62,497 nt of DNA. Source: Legionella yabuuchiae (lineage in GTDB: Bacteria > Pseudomonadota > Gammaproteobacteria > Legionellales > Legionellaceae). A program made the position numbers and the translations under genes. A model generated the notes under the pieces. It was not told the DNA's origin, did no database searches, and was given only the letters and a program-made list of their open reading frames with translations. The stretch's first letter is position 1. Each line of letters opens with the position of its first letter. Positions 45,983 to 54,701 of the stretch are shown here, piece by piece. The stretch lies in contig NZ_CAAAIW010000016.1 of assembly GCF_900640115.1 (NCBI RefSeq), positions 1-62,497 on the forward strand, in the 5' to 3' direction.

Positions 45983-47296
45983 ATGAAACAAGAACTTAAA
46001 CTTACTTATTCTCTTTTTTTATTAGCCTTAATGAGCTATTTCATACAATATGGACTTAATGTTTTTTTGGCTCGCAATCTTGAAGCGCATCTTTACGGAA
46101 ACTTTAGTGTTGCAATCAAGCTTTTAAATATTTTAACAACGTTAATTTTATTTGGAACTAATGTCAGCTCCCAACGATTTTTGGCCAGTTACTTGCGTAC
46201 TGAGGCAAAAAATCAAGCTGAACAATACATTGCTTGGAATCTTAAATTAATTGGGCTTACCTCGTTACTCTGTATTGTTCTCGCAGGCTTATCGTTAACC
46301 ATTATGCTTTTTTTGGACCACCTTGGAATCCACGACTATGATCAATACCATTTAGCGCTGTATATGTTCTGGATAGCACCGATCGCTGCTTTTGTCATGA
46401 TGGCCAGCAATTATTTTCTTAGTACCGAGCAAGTTTATTTTTCTACAGTGATTACTGACATATTACGTTATTTGATTCAACTGCTTTTCTTTGCGTTAGC
46501 AATTTTGTTTCTTGGCACAACCTTAGATAACATTGCGATTACAGGCATTTTATTTCTGTCCTTTTTATTCTTAGCCATCTTTAGTACTTTGACATTAAAT
46601 GAAAATATATTGTCAATGATGACTAGAGCCGTAAAAAAAACAAAAACCATTCCTGTTTACCAAAATGAATGGTTTCCTAAATCAGCCTCATATATTTCAA
46701 CCTCAATTATTTACTTGCTTATTTCTGCTATGGACTTAATTATCATTGAAGTATTTGCATCAAACGAATCCGATGTTGGCCATTACGCTGCTGCCTTAGC
46801 AATTACCGGTGTCTTATATCTGCTTCCAACTAGCTTGTATCAAGGATTAAAACCACAAATTGTCTCATTAATTCAAACCCCTGAGGGCTTAAAAATACTG
46901 CAAAAAAAATTAGATGTAACAAATGTCGCGGTGACTTCAATCTACATTATTATAACGAGCACACTCCTTTATTTCTCACCAACCTTATTATCCCATTTTG
47001 GTCCATCCTATGCTGACGCACGCTATTGCGTGATTATTCTAAGTCTGGGTATTTCTCTTGCCGGCCTAATGAGCTTTAGTAGTATTTTATTAATTTATAC
47101 TGGATATGAACGACTTATGTTTCGTTCACATCTCATGGATTTATTCGCTCTATGTCTTTTTGTTCCACCAGCAACGATTTATTATGGAATTAATGGCACA
47201 GCGGCTGCCACAGTAGCAATAATCCTAATTAAAAATTTTACCTCTAGTTTGTTCGCTCGAAAATATATTCACATACGCAGCACATTGCTGTTTTAA
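45983..47296 (+). CDS. Polysaccharide flippase-like membrane protein (MOP superfamily), copy 2
   Basis: 437 residues, a paralogue of the preceding gene, with the longest identical runs in the first 250 residues and at the C-terminal KYIHIRSTLLF. It has the same helices and the conserved NEWFPKSASYISTSIIYLL and SNESDVGHYAAALAITG segments. Likely an inner-membrane flippase for a lipid-linked oligosaccharide or related substrate. It converges on CAP copy 2 with 14 bases between stops. The duplication is recent judging from nucleotide similarity in and around the gene. Confidence 0.8.
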   Translation: MKQELKLTYSLFLLALMSYFIQYGLNVFLARNLEAHLYGNFSVAIKLLNILTTLILFGTNVSSQRFLASYLRTEAKNQAEQYIAWNLKLIGLTSLLCIVLAGLSLTIMLFLDHLGIHDYDQYHLALYMFWIAPIAAFVMMASNYFLSTEQVYFSTVITDILRYLIQLLFFALAILFLGTTLDNIAITGILFLSFLFLAIFSTLTLNENILSMMTRAVKKTKTIPVYQNEWFPKSASYISTSIIYLLISAMDLIIIEVFASNESDVGHYAAALAITGVLYLLPTSLYQGLKPQIVSLIQTPEGLKILQKKLDVTNVAVTSIYIIITSTLLYFSPTLLSHFGPSYADARYCVIILSLGISLAGLMSFSSILLIYTGYERLMFRSHLMDLFALCLFVPPATIYYGINGTAAATVAIILIKNFTSSLFARKYIHIRSTLLF

Positions 47297-47310
47297 ATTC
47301 GTCGATGCTA

Positions 47311-47799
47311 TTAACTTATCACAGCATTCGGGCTTTTCAAAAACAGTTGTGTATAATACCCCCACCCCTTGCTATCATGGGCAATTCCAATTCCCGTTAA
47401 ATTATAATCACCCAAAATATTCCTACGATGTCCAGGGCTAGCTATCCAGGCGTCTACTAGCTGTTTTGGACCATATTTATAATAAGCCACATTTTCTGCC
47501 CCACCCTGACAGTGTTTAATTTGCTTGTATAAGACACTAATACGCTGACTAAAATTTTGATGCCCAAATGGAACACGCTTTTGCGCCATGGCCGCACTAT
47601 GTGTTTCAGCAATCTTTGAAATCGACGACATTAATTTTAAAGGGGAACGATGATGTTTTACACGATATTCGTTCACATAATATAAAACTTGCTGCTGATA
47701 TTGTGCATCAGATAGTTGAGATTGCCCTTGTGCAGCAAAGGTAAGATTAAACCCGACCAAGATAGTTAACGCAAAAAACCAATAGACTACTTTTTTCAT
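47311..47799 (-). CDS. Exported CAP/SCP-domain protein, copy 2
   Basis: 162 residues, almost the same as copy 1 at 43759-44250 apart from scattered substitutions and one residue fewer near the signal cleavage site. The CAP motifs (AETHSAAMAQKRVPFGHQNF, GGAENVAY, SPGHRRNILGDYNLTGIGIAHD) are complete except that Glu in FEHQ is Gly here (FGHQ), which may affect the putative metal site. The upstream region also matches copy 1. Confidence 0.85.
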   Translation of the reverse strand: MKKVVYWFFALTILVGFNLTFAAQGQSQLSDAQYQQQVLYYVNEYRVKHHRSPLKLMSSISKIAETHSAAMAQKRVPFGHQNFSQRISVLYKQIKHCQGGAENVAYYKYGPKQLVDAWIASPGHRRNILGDYNLTGIGIAHDSKGWGYYTQLFLKSPNAVIS

Positions 47800-47887
47800 G
47801 ATTTAAGATTAATTCATTAACATTAAAAACCGGCTATTTTGATAATATTTAAAGCATTTGTCTATGTTTTTATAACGCTTTGTTTTT

Positions 47888-47910
47888 ATATACCCCGTAA
47901 TCGTTCAAGT
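47888..47910. repeat. Short remnant of the dispersed palindromic repeat (left end)
   Basis: TATACCCCGTAATCGTTCAA resembles the repeat terminus with two differences. It lies just behind the small Cys-rich secreted protein gene. Confidence 0.5.
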
Positions 47911-47923
47911 CTCGCACGCATCT

Positions 47924-48226
47924 TTAATAACAACGCCGCACGCAGCGAATAACATCTCCGCGATGATTGACCAAACAGCTTCGATGACAACGTGGGCTAA
48001 CTTGACGCCAATTCGTCCAGTAACGGTAACGATAGCCTGGGGCTTTATAATTATAATACCGGTCACGATGAACCCACCAAAACGCCAATTCAACGGGTTT
48101 TTGTTCAGGCGTATACTCTGTATTAGATATAGCATACGCGGAAGGAGCATATCCGGCTCCTAGAAATGTGACTAATAAAGCCAGAATAGGAACCCCCAAA
48201 AATATCCTATAAGTACGGGTGGCCAT
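47924..48226 (-). CDS. Small secreted Cys-containing protein, paralogue A
   Basis: 100 residues with a signal peptide (LGVPILALLVTFLGAGYAPSAYA). The mature tail reads YRYWTNWRQ, then CHRSCLV and IRCVRRCY: four cysteines in a C-x3-C-x9-11-C-x3-C pattern. AAAGGAATG before the ATG is a good ribosome site and is shared with paralogue B at 50939-51229, as is the DNA further upstream. Probably periplasmic or secreted with two disulfides. Family not recognised. Confidence 0.65.
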   Translation of the reverse strand: MATRTYRIFLGVPILALLVTFLGAGYAPSAYAISNTEYTPEQKPVELAFWWVHRDRYYNYKAPGYRYRYWTNWRQVSPRCHRSCLVNHRGDVIRCVRRCY

Positions 48227-48313
48227 AATTCATTCCTTTGAAGTCCAAGTTTCATAATAAATTATAGCTCAATTGAGTCAATATTGATCAAAATGGGTGT
48301 GTCCTGTAGCGAT

Positions 48314-48363
48314 CTTTTAAAATGAGGCAGGGCGAAAAAGAAAAGAACAATCACAGGTATAGA
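48314..48363. repeat. Decayed right-half copy of the dispersed palindromic repeat
   Basis: TTTTAAAATGAGGCAGGGCG followed by AAAAAGAAAA and a final ACAGGTATA matches the right half of the complete copy (3346-3411) with a deletion before the terminus. Confidence 0.6.
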
Positions 48364-48393
48364 TCCGTGATACTTTCTCTGGGAACCATAATT

Positions 48394-49569
48394 CTAATTT
48401 CTTTGAAAATATGCGCTGGCGAACATCACGACCATCGCACAAAACAATAGACTTAGCGGGAGAAATACCAAGTGATGAACTAAAATACTGCCAATGAATC
48501 CAGCCAATAGTGCTGAAACAGACATACGAATGGTATTGATAATTGCAGTCGCAGTAGCGGGGTTACGTTCATAATGAGCCAATGTTATCGCAAGCGCTGG
48601 AGGGTTTAGAAAACTGTTACCTAAACTTACCAATAAACAAGGCGCAAGCATATACAAACTAAGGCCCCAGAAAAAATAGCCCAAAAGAATTAAGCCAGCG
48701 CCTACCAGCAGGAATACCGAACCAAAGCGTATATTCCATATCATCGAAAAGTGTTCACGCAACTTGATTCCAATATAATTTCCTAAAATCAGCATCGCTC
48801 CATTAATGCCAAAAAAAATCCCAAACATCATTGGGGTGAATTGCAATTGGGTAATTAATAAATAAGATGCATTAATCACTACAATCATTAACATGGAAAA
48901 CGAAAAAGCAATGGTTGTCGTTCCAACCCATAAATGCTGATGTCGAAAAATAGACTGATACGATTTAACGGTCTCTATCCATTGAAACGAATAGCTTGAA
49001 GAACTCCAGTTTGGGGATTCTCTTAAAAAAAAGTAACTTAATGTTATTAAGAAGACACTAATTAAACCCATTAAAATGAAATTTGCTTGCCACGGAAAAA
49101 AATGCATAATAACCGATCCAATTAATGGTGCAAAAATCGGTGACACCGCCACAATCATCGATATATGAGAGATCGCTTTTGCCCGTTCCGTGCTATCCAC
49201 ACAATCTCGTGTGGTAGAAATAGAGACGACCCCAGCACAACAAGCGGATAACCCTTGTATGCCACGAGCAATAATAAGCACCCAAATGTCGTGAGCTAAA
49301 GTACAGGCTAAGGTCGCCACCAAAAATATCCCTATGCTTAGAGGTAGCATAACCCTTCGACCATAATGATCAATCAACGGTCCCCAAATTAACTGTCCTA
49401 AACCAAATGAGAATAAATATAAACTGAACGTAAGCTGTCCTAAACTGTACGAAGTATTGAAATATTCGACAATGACTGGCAACGCCGGCTGATATAAATC
49501 AAAGGTCAACAGCGAAAAGGCAGACATGAAGCCAAGTAATAAGAGTGGGGTTGATTTCGAAGACATCAT
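48394..49569 (-). CDS. MFS multidrug transporter, Bcr/CflA-type
   Basis: 391 residues and 12 predicted membrane helices. The N-terminal FDLYQPALPVIVEYF and the first intracellular loop GPLIDHYGRRVMLP fit the DHA1/Bcr-CflA drug:H+ antiporters, as does the helix 4-5 signature RGIQGLSACCAGVVS. It probably exports drugs or small metabolites through the inner membrane. Divergent from the CE-clan protease gene. Confidence 0.87.
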   Translation of the reverse strand: MMSSKSTPLLLLGFMSAFSLLTFDLYQPALPVIVEYFNTSYSLGQLTFSLYLFSFGLGQLIWGPLIDHYGRRVMLPLSIGIFLVATLACTLAHDIWVLIIARGIQGLSACCAGVVSISTTRDCVDSTERAKAISHISMIVAVSPIFAPLIGSVIMHFFPWQANFILMGLISVFLITLSYFFLRESPNWSSSSYSFQWIETVKSYQSIFRHQHLWVGTTTIAFSFSMLMIVVINASYLLITQLQFTPMMFGIFFGINGAMLILGNYIGIKLREHFSMIWNIRFGSVFLLVGAGLILLGYFFWGLSLYMLAPCLLVSLGNSFLNPPALAITLAHYERNPATATAIINTIRMSVSALLAGFIGSILVHHLVFLPLSLLFCAMVVMFASAYFQRN

Positions 49570-49702
49570 AAAATAAATAATTTTTATTTAGGATAACACG
49601 AATTAAATGATTCAACTTAATCATTCCCAGGATAAGTATAATGTTTCCTTAAGCTTTAACTAATATAATAAAACTATAATCTTTTTAATCCCAGAAAATA
49701 AA

Positions 49703-50881
49703 ATGCTATCGCGAAAGATAATCAATCAAAGTTTAGAGGCCCTGCTTCTGCAAGAAGCAGAACTTAGTCCCTCAGCGAAAGAACTCATTCGTAGAGTAAA
49801 CCTGAAACTGGCTGAAGCCAATTGTTCTCTTGCGTTTCAAAGCGATCCTGTTTTAGAGTTACTGTTTAAACGCGTAAACGAACTACAGTTTTCTACCGAC
49901 GTAGATGGAACGGCCAATGAGATCGTCGCTGACATTCATGAAGCTTTAGCCGTCGAATCCAAACTTCTTCAAACTCAACACCACCAACAAGGGCAATATT
50001 CACAATTAAGATTACACCGACGCTCGTTAAGAGACCAACTGCAAGATCATGACATCACCATGTTTATGCCTAAATCGGAAGGAAATATTGAGGTTTTAGC
50101 CCCTGTGCACCGATTGAGCAATATCTCTTCCACATTAGAAGGCTTAAAAGAAGCTTTGGCGAATACTGTAATTGAACATATTTTTATGCCTATTGGTCCT
50201 GGCCATTGGAGAGGATTTTATTTAAGCAAACCCAAGGCTTTAAATGAAAAATATACCTTAGAGCTATTTGATCCTTATGGGCCGAATAACGCTCGTGCCA
50301 TTCAGCCTTATGCAGAGGAAATTCTAAGAGCATGTAATCTTAATCCATCTGATGTGAACATACAGTTCACTGGACCTTTGGTTCCACAATCCGATGGCTA
50401 TGCTTGCGGCGATTTCACTTGTGCCTATAGCCATAAGAAAAAGAATCAATTAGGGAATGTAGGGCACTATAATGCGGCTTTAGTTCAAGTGCTGGACGAA
50501 AAAGGTAATAAGGTCGATCAGCTTAGAAAAGCGTTTCAGGACTTTTCCCTGAAATTAGAAACACAACAACCAGTTGGTGATTTATTTCATCAAGTAGGTG
50601 ATGAGGCTCCTTCACAAGCCCTGAAACTGAAAGAACTTGAAGCGAGATCGACTCGTCAAGAACAAAAAATTTATCGTGCAACCATTAAGTTTTTTGATAA
50701 ACAATCCAACTCGACTGCTTATAAGCTTGAACTTGCTACTTTACTCAGCGAGCATAAAGCTATCCAAGAGAAAGCGGATGCCGCTATTAGAAAGGAAGAA
50801 GCAGGCCAGGCGTTAACCGATGAAGAGCACGCTGCTAAGCTACAGGCCGATGAATTTCAGTCCGCGGGTTTTAAGCACTAA
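49703..50881 (+). CDS. CE-clan (Ulp1/YopJ-like) cysteine protease, candidate effector deubiquitinase or deSUMOylase
   Basis: 392 residues, soluble, no signal peptide. The middle domain carries the full CE-clan set in order: His168 in GPGHWRGFYL, Asp190 in ELFDPYGP, Gln229 in VPQSDGYACGDF and Cys235 in the same motif, with Gln exactly six residues before Cys as in Ulp1/SENP enzymes. In this clan the residues form the His-Asp-Cys triad and oxyanion hole and cut ubiquitin or ubiquitin-like conjugates, or act as acetyltransferases (YopJ). Residues 1-120 and 270-392 are helical, charged and coiled-coil-like, with a very acidic/lysine-rich tail. Bacteria lack ubiquitin, so a host substrate after type IV secretion is inferred. 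Confidence 0.75.
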   Translation: MLSRKIINQSLEALLLQEAELSPSAKELIRRVNLKLAEANCSLAFQSDPVLELLFKRVNELQFSTDVDGTANEIVADIHEALAVESKLLQTQHHQQGQYSQLRLHRRSLRDQLQDHDITMFMPKSEGNIEVLAPVHRLSNISSTLEGLKEALANTVIEHIFMPIGPGHWRGFYLSKPKALNEKYTLELFDPYGPNNARAIQPYAEEILRACNLNPSDVNIQFTGPLVPQSDGYACGDFTCAYSHKKKNQLGNVGHYNAALVQVLDEKGNKVDQLRKAFQDFSLKLETQQPVGDLFHQVGDEAPSQALKLKELEARSTRQEQKIYRATIKFFDKQSNSTAYKLELATLLSEHKAIQEKADAAIRKEEAGQALTDEEHAAKLQADEFQSAGFKH

Positions 50882-50938
50882 GTTGTTAATCCGAGCCAAT
50901 AGGATGCGGCAATTCTCTAACCGTCCAAGCTATTGTTG

Positions 50939-51229
50939 CTATAAACAACGTGTTTCACATTGAATTACATAGTGCCAACTATCCACTAGACACCTTTTTT
51001 GACAGTAAAGATTGATTTGATTCCATTTTGTCCAATAGCGATAGCGGCAAGGAGAAATTTTATAGACGAACGCCACGTTATTATCACAGGAAGTGAATTC
51101 AGTTTCCTCAACGAGGATATAGGGCTGATTCGCTCTGGTGGAAGCCGAAAAAAGAATTAACAACAACACAAAACTCATCCCTAAACGGACGGAAAGAAGC
51201 GTACTTTTAATATTAATTTGCGAAGTCAT
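50939..51229 (-). CDS. Small secreted Cys-containing protein, paralogue B
   Basis: 96 residues with an N-terminal hydrophobic signal (MSFVLLLILFSASTRA). The C-terminal YRYWTKWNQ, CQKRCLV and IQCETRCL match paralogue A, and there are two extra Cys in the middle (FTSCDNNV, ISPCRYRYW). The ribosome site and upstream DNA also match. Together the two define a small exported family, unrecognised. Confidence 0.65.
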   Translation of the reverse strand: MTSQINIKSTLLSVRLGMSFVLLLILFSASTRANQPYILVEETEFTSCDNNVAFVYKISPCRYRYWTKWNQINLYCQKRCLVDSWHYVIQCETRCL

Positions 51230-51490
51230 GACTCATTCCTTTGATGTACTTGCATTATAAATTATAGCTGCGATGAGCGCATATTTCACATTAAGCGTTT
51301 TTTTTGCGCAAAATTTGCATTACTCAAATTCTTTAATGGCTGCGTGCTTCGCTTCAGTTTGGCTCACCTTTGTTCTTCAATTTTTTTGTTTTAATGCAAA
51401 CGCCAAAGCACTTCTTCAAGATCAGCTTCGGATCATAAATGATCAATACTGGATGTTTTCATGAGCTTAATTTATTCTGGACTTTAGCTA

Positions 51491-51529
51491 CCGTCATTGC
51501 GAACTAGCGTAGCTAGTGTGGCAATCCAG
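51491..51529. repeat. Short palindromic intergenic repeat
   Basis: CCGTCATTGCGAACTAGCGT continuing to GGCAATCCAG, with a perfect inner hairpin ACTAGC-GTA-GCTAGT (51503-51517) and matching outer TTGC/GCAA. The form recalls the common CGTCATTGCGAG...GCAATCCAG dispersed palindromes of intracellular bacteria. It lies in a 380-base gap (51230-51611) that otherwise shows no convincing gene. Confidence 0.55.
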
Positions 51530-51611
51530 AGATCAAGGTCAGAATCTTTGGGCATGTGGGTTTAAACGGACTGCGCTTGATAATAAAACGTAACATTTAA
51601 AGGATTCTAAC

Positions 51612-52922
51612 ATGGCTCAACGCGACAAACCTAAACCATCGATTTTTAAAACCATAATATCCCCATGGTTTATTTGCTTACTCGCTACCGTTTTTTACTT
51701 CTATGACTTCTTACTGCGCATCATGCCAAGCATTATGATTCATCCTTTAATGAGTAGTTATGGGGTTAACGCTGGTCAAATTGGACTCTTATCGGCTTTT
51801 TACTATTACACGTATACCCCCTTACAACTGCCTGCTGGGGTCGTGGTTGATAAATACAGTCCGCGTATAGTTCTAACGCTTTCTTGTTTGATTTGTGCTG
51901 TTAGCGCTGTACTCTTCGCTGCTACACATTCTTATTTCATTGGATGCTTCGCTCGAGCACTGATGGGTATAGGATCTGCATTTGCATTTGTCGGCGCATT
52001 AAAACTTGCCGCTATCTGGTTACCTGAGAATCGGTTTGCACTGTTTGCAGGTCTTACTTCAGCGATTGGTACCTTAGGCGCGGTAACTGCGGATAATGTC
52101 CTCTCTCATATGGTATATGATTTTGGCTGGAAACATGCCGTATATTTAACGGGGCTAGCAGGATTTGTTTTATCCATTGTTTTATTCCTCTTCATTAAAA
52201 AAAGACCGCCGGCATTATTAAGCTCGACTCCGAAAACCTATCACTCATGGAGCAATATCTGGCAGCGTTTTGGTCTTTTAGCAGGCTCATTTTATACTTG
52301 GTTGAATGGATTAGTTGGCTTACTCTTATTCCTTCCTATTTCAGTATTCGCCTCTCTATGGGGGGTTGATTTTATTGCAAGAAAGTATCATTTACTAACA
52401 GCAGCTGCCGCTTCTGCGACATCCTTAGTCTTTTTAGGGGTCGCCATCGCTTCGCCATTTATTGGCCATCTTTCAGACAAAATAAAAAGCCGTAAAATTC
52501 CTTTATTTATTGGTAGTGTCGGTTGTTTGGCGAGTTCATATATCTTAATTTATGTGTCAGGAATATCGATTTCCGTGGCTTATGTTTTGTTATTTTTAAT
52601 TGGGGTATTTGCTAGCCCTCAAATTCTGGTATTTGCCATTGCTAAGGATTTGAGCCCACTCCTTGCAACAGGCATGGCAACAGCCATGGCCAATTGTATT
52701 GTGACCATTGGTGCCGGACTATACCAGCCGTTGATTGGCTATGCTCTGGACTATAAATGGAACGGTGCTAAAACAGAATTTGGAACGCCTTTATTTTCGG
52801 TACAAGACTATCGCTTTGCCTTTGGAATTCTAGTTATTTCTCTGTTGATCTGTTGCTTTTTGGTTTTACTATTACCGAATTATAAAACACGAGGGAAACA
52901 ACAAAAGAAAACACCACGATGA
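51612..52922 (+). CDS. MFS transporter
   Basis: 436 residues, 12 predicted membrane helices. N-terminal [18 protein letters not shown], then [15 protein letters not shown] as loop 2-3 and [15 protein letters not shown] as the matching loop in the second half. Similar carriers are numerous in Legionella and Coxiella genomes; the substrate cannot be told. GGATTC lies before the ATG. Its stop overlaps the ATG of the broken DUF4442 gene. Confidence 0.85.
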   Translation: MAQRDKPKPSIFKTIISPWFICLLATVFYFYDFLLRIMPSIMIHPLMSSYGVNAGQIGLLSAFYYYTYTPLQLPAGVVVDKYSPRIVLTLSCLICAVSAVLFAATHSYFIGCFARALMGIGSAFAFVGALKLAAIWLPENRFALFAGLTSAIGTLGAVTADNVLSHMVYDFGWKHAVYLTGLAGFVLSIVLFLFIKKRPPALLSSTPKTYHSWSNIWQRFGLLAGSFYTWLNGLVGLLLFLPISVFASLWGVDFIARKYHLLTAAAASATSLVFLGVAIASPFIGHLSDKIKSRKIPLFIGSVGCLASSYILIYVSGISISVAYVLLFLIGVFASPQILVFAIAKDLSPLLATGMATAMANCIVTIGAGLYQPLIGYALDYKWNGAKTEFGTPLFSVQDYRFAFGILVISLLICCFLVLLLPNYKTRGKQQKKTPR

Positions 52923-53170
52923 GCGCGAAGTGGCTGTTAAGGCTAATGCGATTTTGGCCTCCGTTTCTGGGCGCGGGAATACGCATAAAAGATTTTAGTG
53001 AGGATTATACCTATATTTTGGTAGCAATAAAACTTCGATTTTGGAATCAGAACTACGTCGGCACGCATTTTGGCGGCTCTTTATACACCATGATTGATCC
53101 TTTCTATACCCGTGATCGTTCAAAATGCGAGTTTTTAGGTGCCTTTATTTTTTGTTCTGTCGCATTTTAA
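52919..53170 (+). pseudogene. DUF4442-type thioesterase-fold gene truncated by the dispersed repeat
   Basis: ATG overlaps the MFS stop (ATGA). The first 62 residues ([42 protein letters not shown]) are typical of the start of DUF4442 hot-dog-fold proteins, which are about 150 residues. At 53105 the dispersed palindromic repeat begins and the frame runs through it to a stop at 53168-53170, replacing the second half. No continuation is visible after the repeat. It is almost certainly non-functional. Confidence 0.75.
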
Positions 53171-53241
53171 AAAGCATTCCCTTGCGAGTTTTTCAAAATG
53201 TGGCAGGGCGAAAAAGAAACAGCATAAATCACGCATTTTGA
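53105..53241. repeat. Nearly complete copy of the dispersed palindromic repeat
   Basis: It starts TATACCCGTGATCGTTCAAA, keeps both inner arms (TCGCATTTTAAAA and TTTTCAAAATGTGGCAGGGC) and most of the right end (AATCACGCATTTTGA), but lacks the last terminal bases. It interrupts the DUF4442 gene. Confidence 0.8.
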
Positions 53242-53285
53242 GAAAACTTTACACATTAAGCGGTCTTATGCCATTGAATAATCGA

Positions 53286-53651
53286 TTAAATCATCTCATG
53301 GATGGGCGTACCTTGATGGAAAACCATTCGCCACTGACCACCCAACTTTCGCCAAATTGAAGACCGAAACGTCTGTTGAACATTATTGGCATTCACTTCC
53401 TTAATACGGCTAATATAGGTTAAGAGAATAACATCCTCGGATATCATCTTTGCCTGAAACTGAAAGCCCTCGCGCTCCGATTTACTGTGACGATTAAGCC
53501 AAGCAATGACATCTTGCTTACCGATGTTCCCACTTTGACTCATTTCCATAAAGTCATCGTCAAGAAGATCTTGCAGAACACAAGCTGATTCCTGTTTAGA
53601 AATAAGTCGTTTCTCATATTGGATGATTTTATTTGATAGCTCGTTTTCCAT
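53286..53651 (-). CDS. DUF4440/SnoaL-like (NTF2-fold) protein
   Basis: 121 residues with the DUF4440 pattern: N-terminal helix NKIIQYEKRLIS, LQDLLDDDFMEMSQSGNIGKQDVIAWL, then strands VILLTYISRI and RSSIWRKLGGQWRMVFHQGTPI. These small NTF2-fold proteins bind or modify small ligands; the role is unknown. Cytoplasmic. It is a single gene next to the repeat. Confidence 0.8.
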   Translation of the reverse strand: MENELSNKIIQYEKRLISKQESACVLQDLLDDDFMEMSQSGNIGKQDVIAWLNRHSKSEREGFQFQAKMISEDVILLTYISRIKEVNANNVQQTFRSSIWRKLGGQWRMVFHQGTPIHEMI

Positions 53652-53793
53652 AATATTTACGCGTTAGGATAAAGGTTGAGAATCAATACCATTTACTATA
53701 TCAAGTATTTATTTTGAACCAAGGTTATTGAATGGGCTCTTGAATGAAATTTAGCTCGAAACCTAGGTCTCGAGCTACTATGTGAAGTGATTG

Positions 53794-54111
53794 TTAAGAA
53801 GTAATTTCAAAGTACGTTGGGTTATATTCATAACAATGCCATACGATCTCTGAACCACCGACCTTAACATTGATATCTATTACATCCAATGATGCAAAAT
53901 TTGGCTGTTTTTCTGCGTAACATACTCTTTTTGTATCATTAACGGTCACATAATGGTATGAAGTGGTTACAGAATAATCATCAGGAAGTTGATAGACATC
54001 ACCAGTATGTTCTAAAGTAACTGGCTCGCCAGTAATCATTACTTTATCAGCAAAAGTAACTGTGCCAAAAGTCATTAGACCTACTAGACTTAACGGGATA
54101 ATCTTATTCAT
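53794..54111 (-). CDS. Exported protein of unknown function (105 aa)
   Basis: A signal peptide (IPLSLVGLMTFGTVTFA) precedes a beta-rich mature region of about 83 residues with two Cys (RVCYAEKQ and IVWHCYEYN) that could pair. GGAGTTC before the ATG (written on the minus strand) is a fair ribosome site. No family recognised. It is isolated, with 360 bases of non-coding DNA upstream. Confidence 0.6.
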   Translation of the reverse strand: MNKIIPLSLVGLMTFGTVTFADKVMITGEPVTLEHTGDVYQLPDDYSVTTSYHYVTVNDTKRVCYAEKQPNFASLDVIDINVKVGGSEIVWHCYEYNPTYFEITS

Positions 54112-54197
54112 GATGCGAACTCCTGTTTCAAAATAAATACAACTAGTATTTTAATCTTCCATGTTTCTTGGTGCAGACTCATTTGGTCTGTACTATT

Positions 54198-54227
54198 AGT
54201 ATAGCATCGAATAGTATAGCATCGAAT
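54198..54227. repeat. Perfect 15-bp tandem duplication
   Basis: AGTATAGCATCGAAT occurs twice in direct succession in the 450-base gap 54112-54559. That gap otherwise holds nothing that I recognise as a gene. It may be a small slippage product or a regulatory half-site pair for the exported protein gene. Confidence 0.6.
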
Positions 54228-54559
54228 GTTCTCTGTAATTCGTTTCTATTTTTCCCTAGGGTCTTATATGGACTCGACCGTATTGTCAAAGTCTAATCCT
54301 CATTTTGATTAAATAGGTTAAGTTTCCAGTCTTATATCCGACATCTGGTAAGGCCTAATTAACATTGGGTTTTATCCTCCCGTGCCCTGATGAAATTTGC
54401 ACGCTTGCTCCTTATCTGTTGATCGGCAAATTCAATTGCCACAGACCCTATCAGGTTTTTTCAAGCGTTGGTCTTACCTGTTTAACATCATGTTGATTAT
54501 TCTTCGCAATTCAATTGTCGTCTTTAATCCACCATAGTTCGTTACTATATAAAACCTGT

Positions 54560-54695
54560 TAAGCTGCCTTTCTATACTCATGGCCAGACAAGAGCATAGC
54601 CATTGCAATACGAGCATTTTTATTCGCAAGAGCAACAGCAGCTTTATTAAATCGACCATTCTCTTTGATCAAGAATTTTCTTATAAATTTAATTC
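54560..54695 (-). pseudogene. IS110 family transposase, C-terminal remnant
   Basis: Read on the minus strand, the frame ending at 54560 gives GRFNKAAVALANKNARIAM, then AMLLSGHEYRKAA and a stop. This is the characteristic C-terminal end of IS110/IS1111-type transposases. An in-frame stop lies upstream near 54695 and the rest of the transposase is absent. It abuts the truncated avd gene. Confidence 0.7.
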
Positions 54696-54701
54696 AAAAA
54701 G

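Noticed and set aside
51273-51464. 63-residue frame in the gap before the MFS gene
   Set aside because: No convincing ribosome site, hydrophobic-random composition and no recognised motif; considered chance.
54474-54659. 61-residue minus-strand frame over the IS110 remnant
   Set aside because: A different minus-strand frame of the same DNA gives the recognisable IS110 C-terminus (NKAAVALANKNARIAMA), so this frame is spurious.
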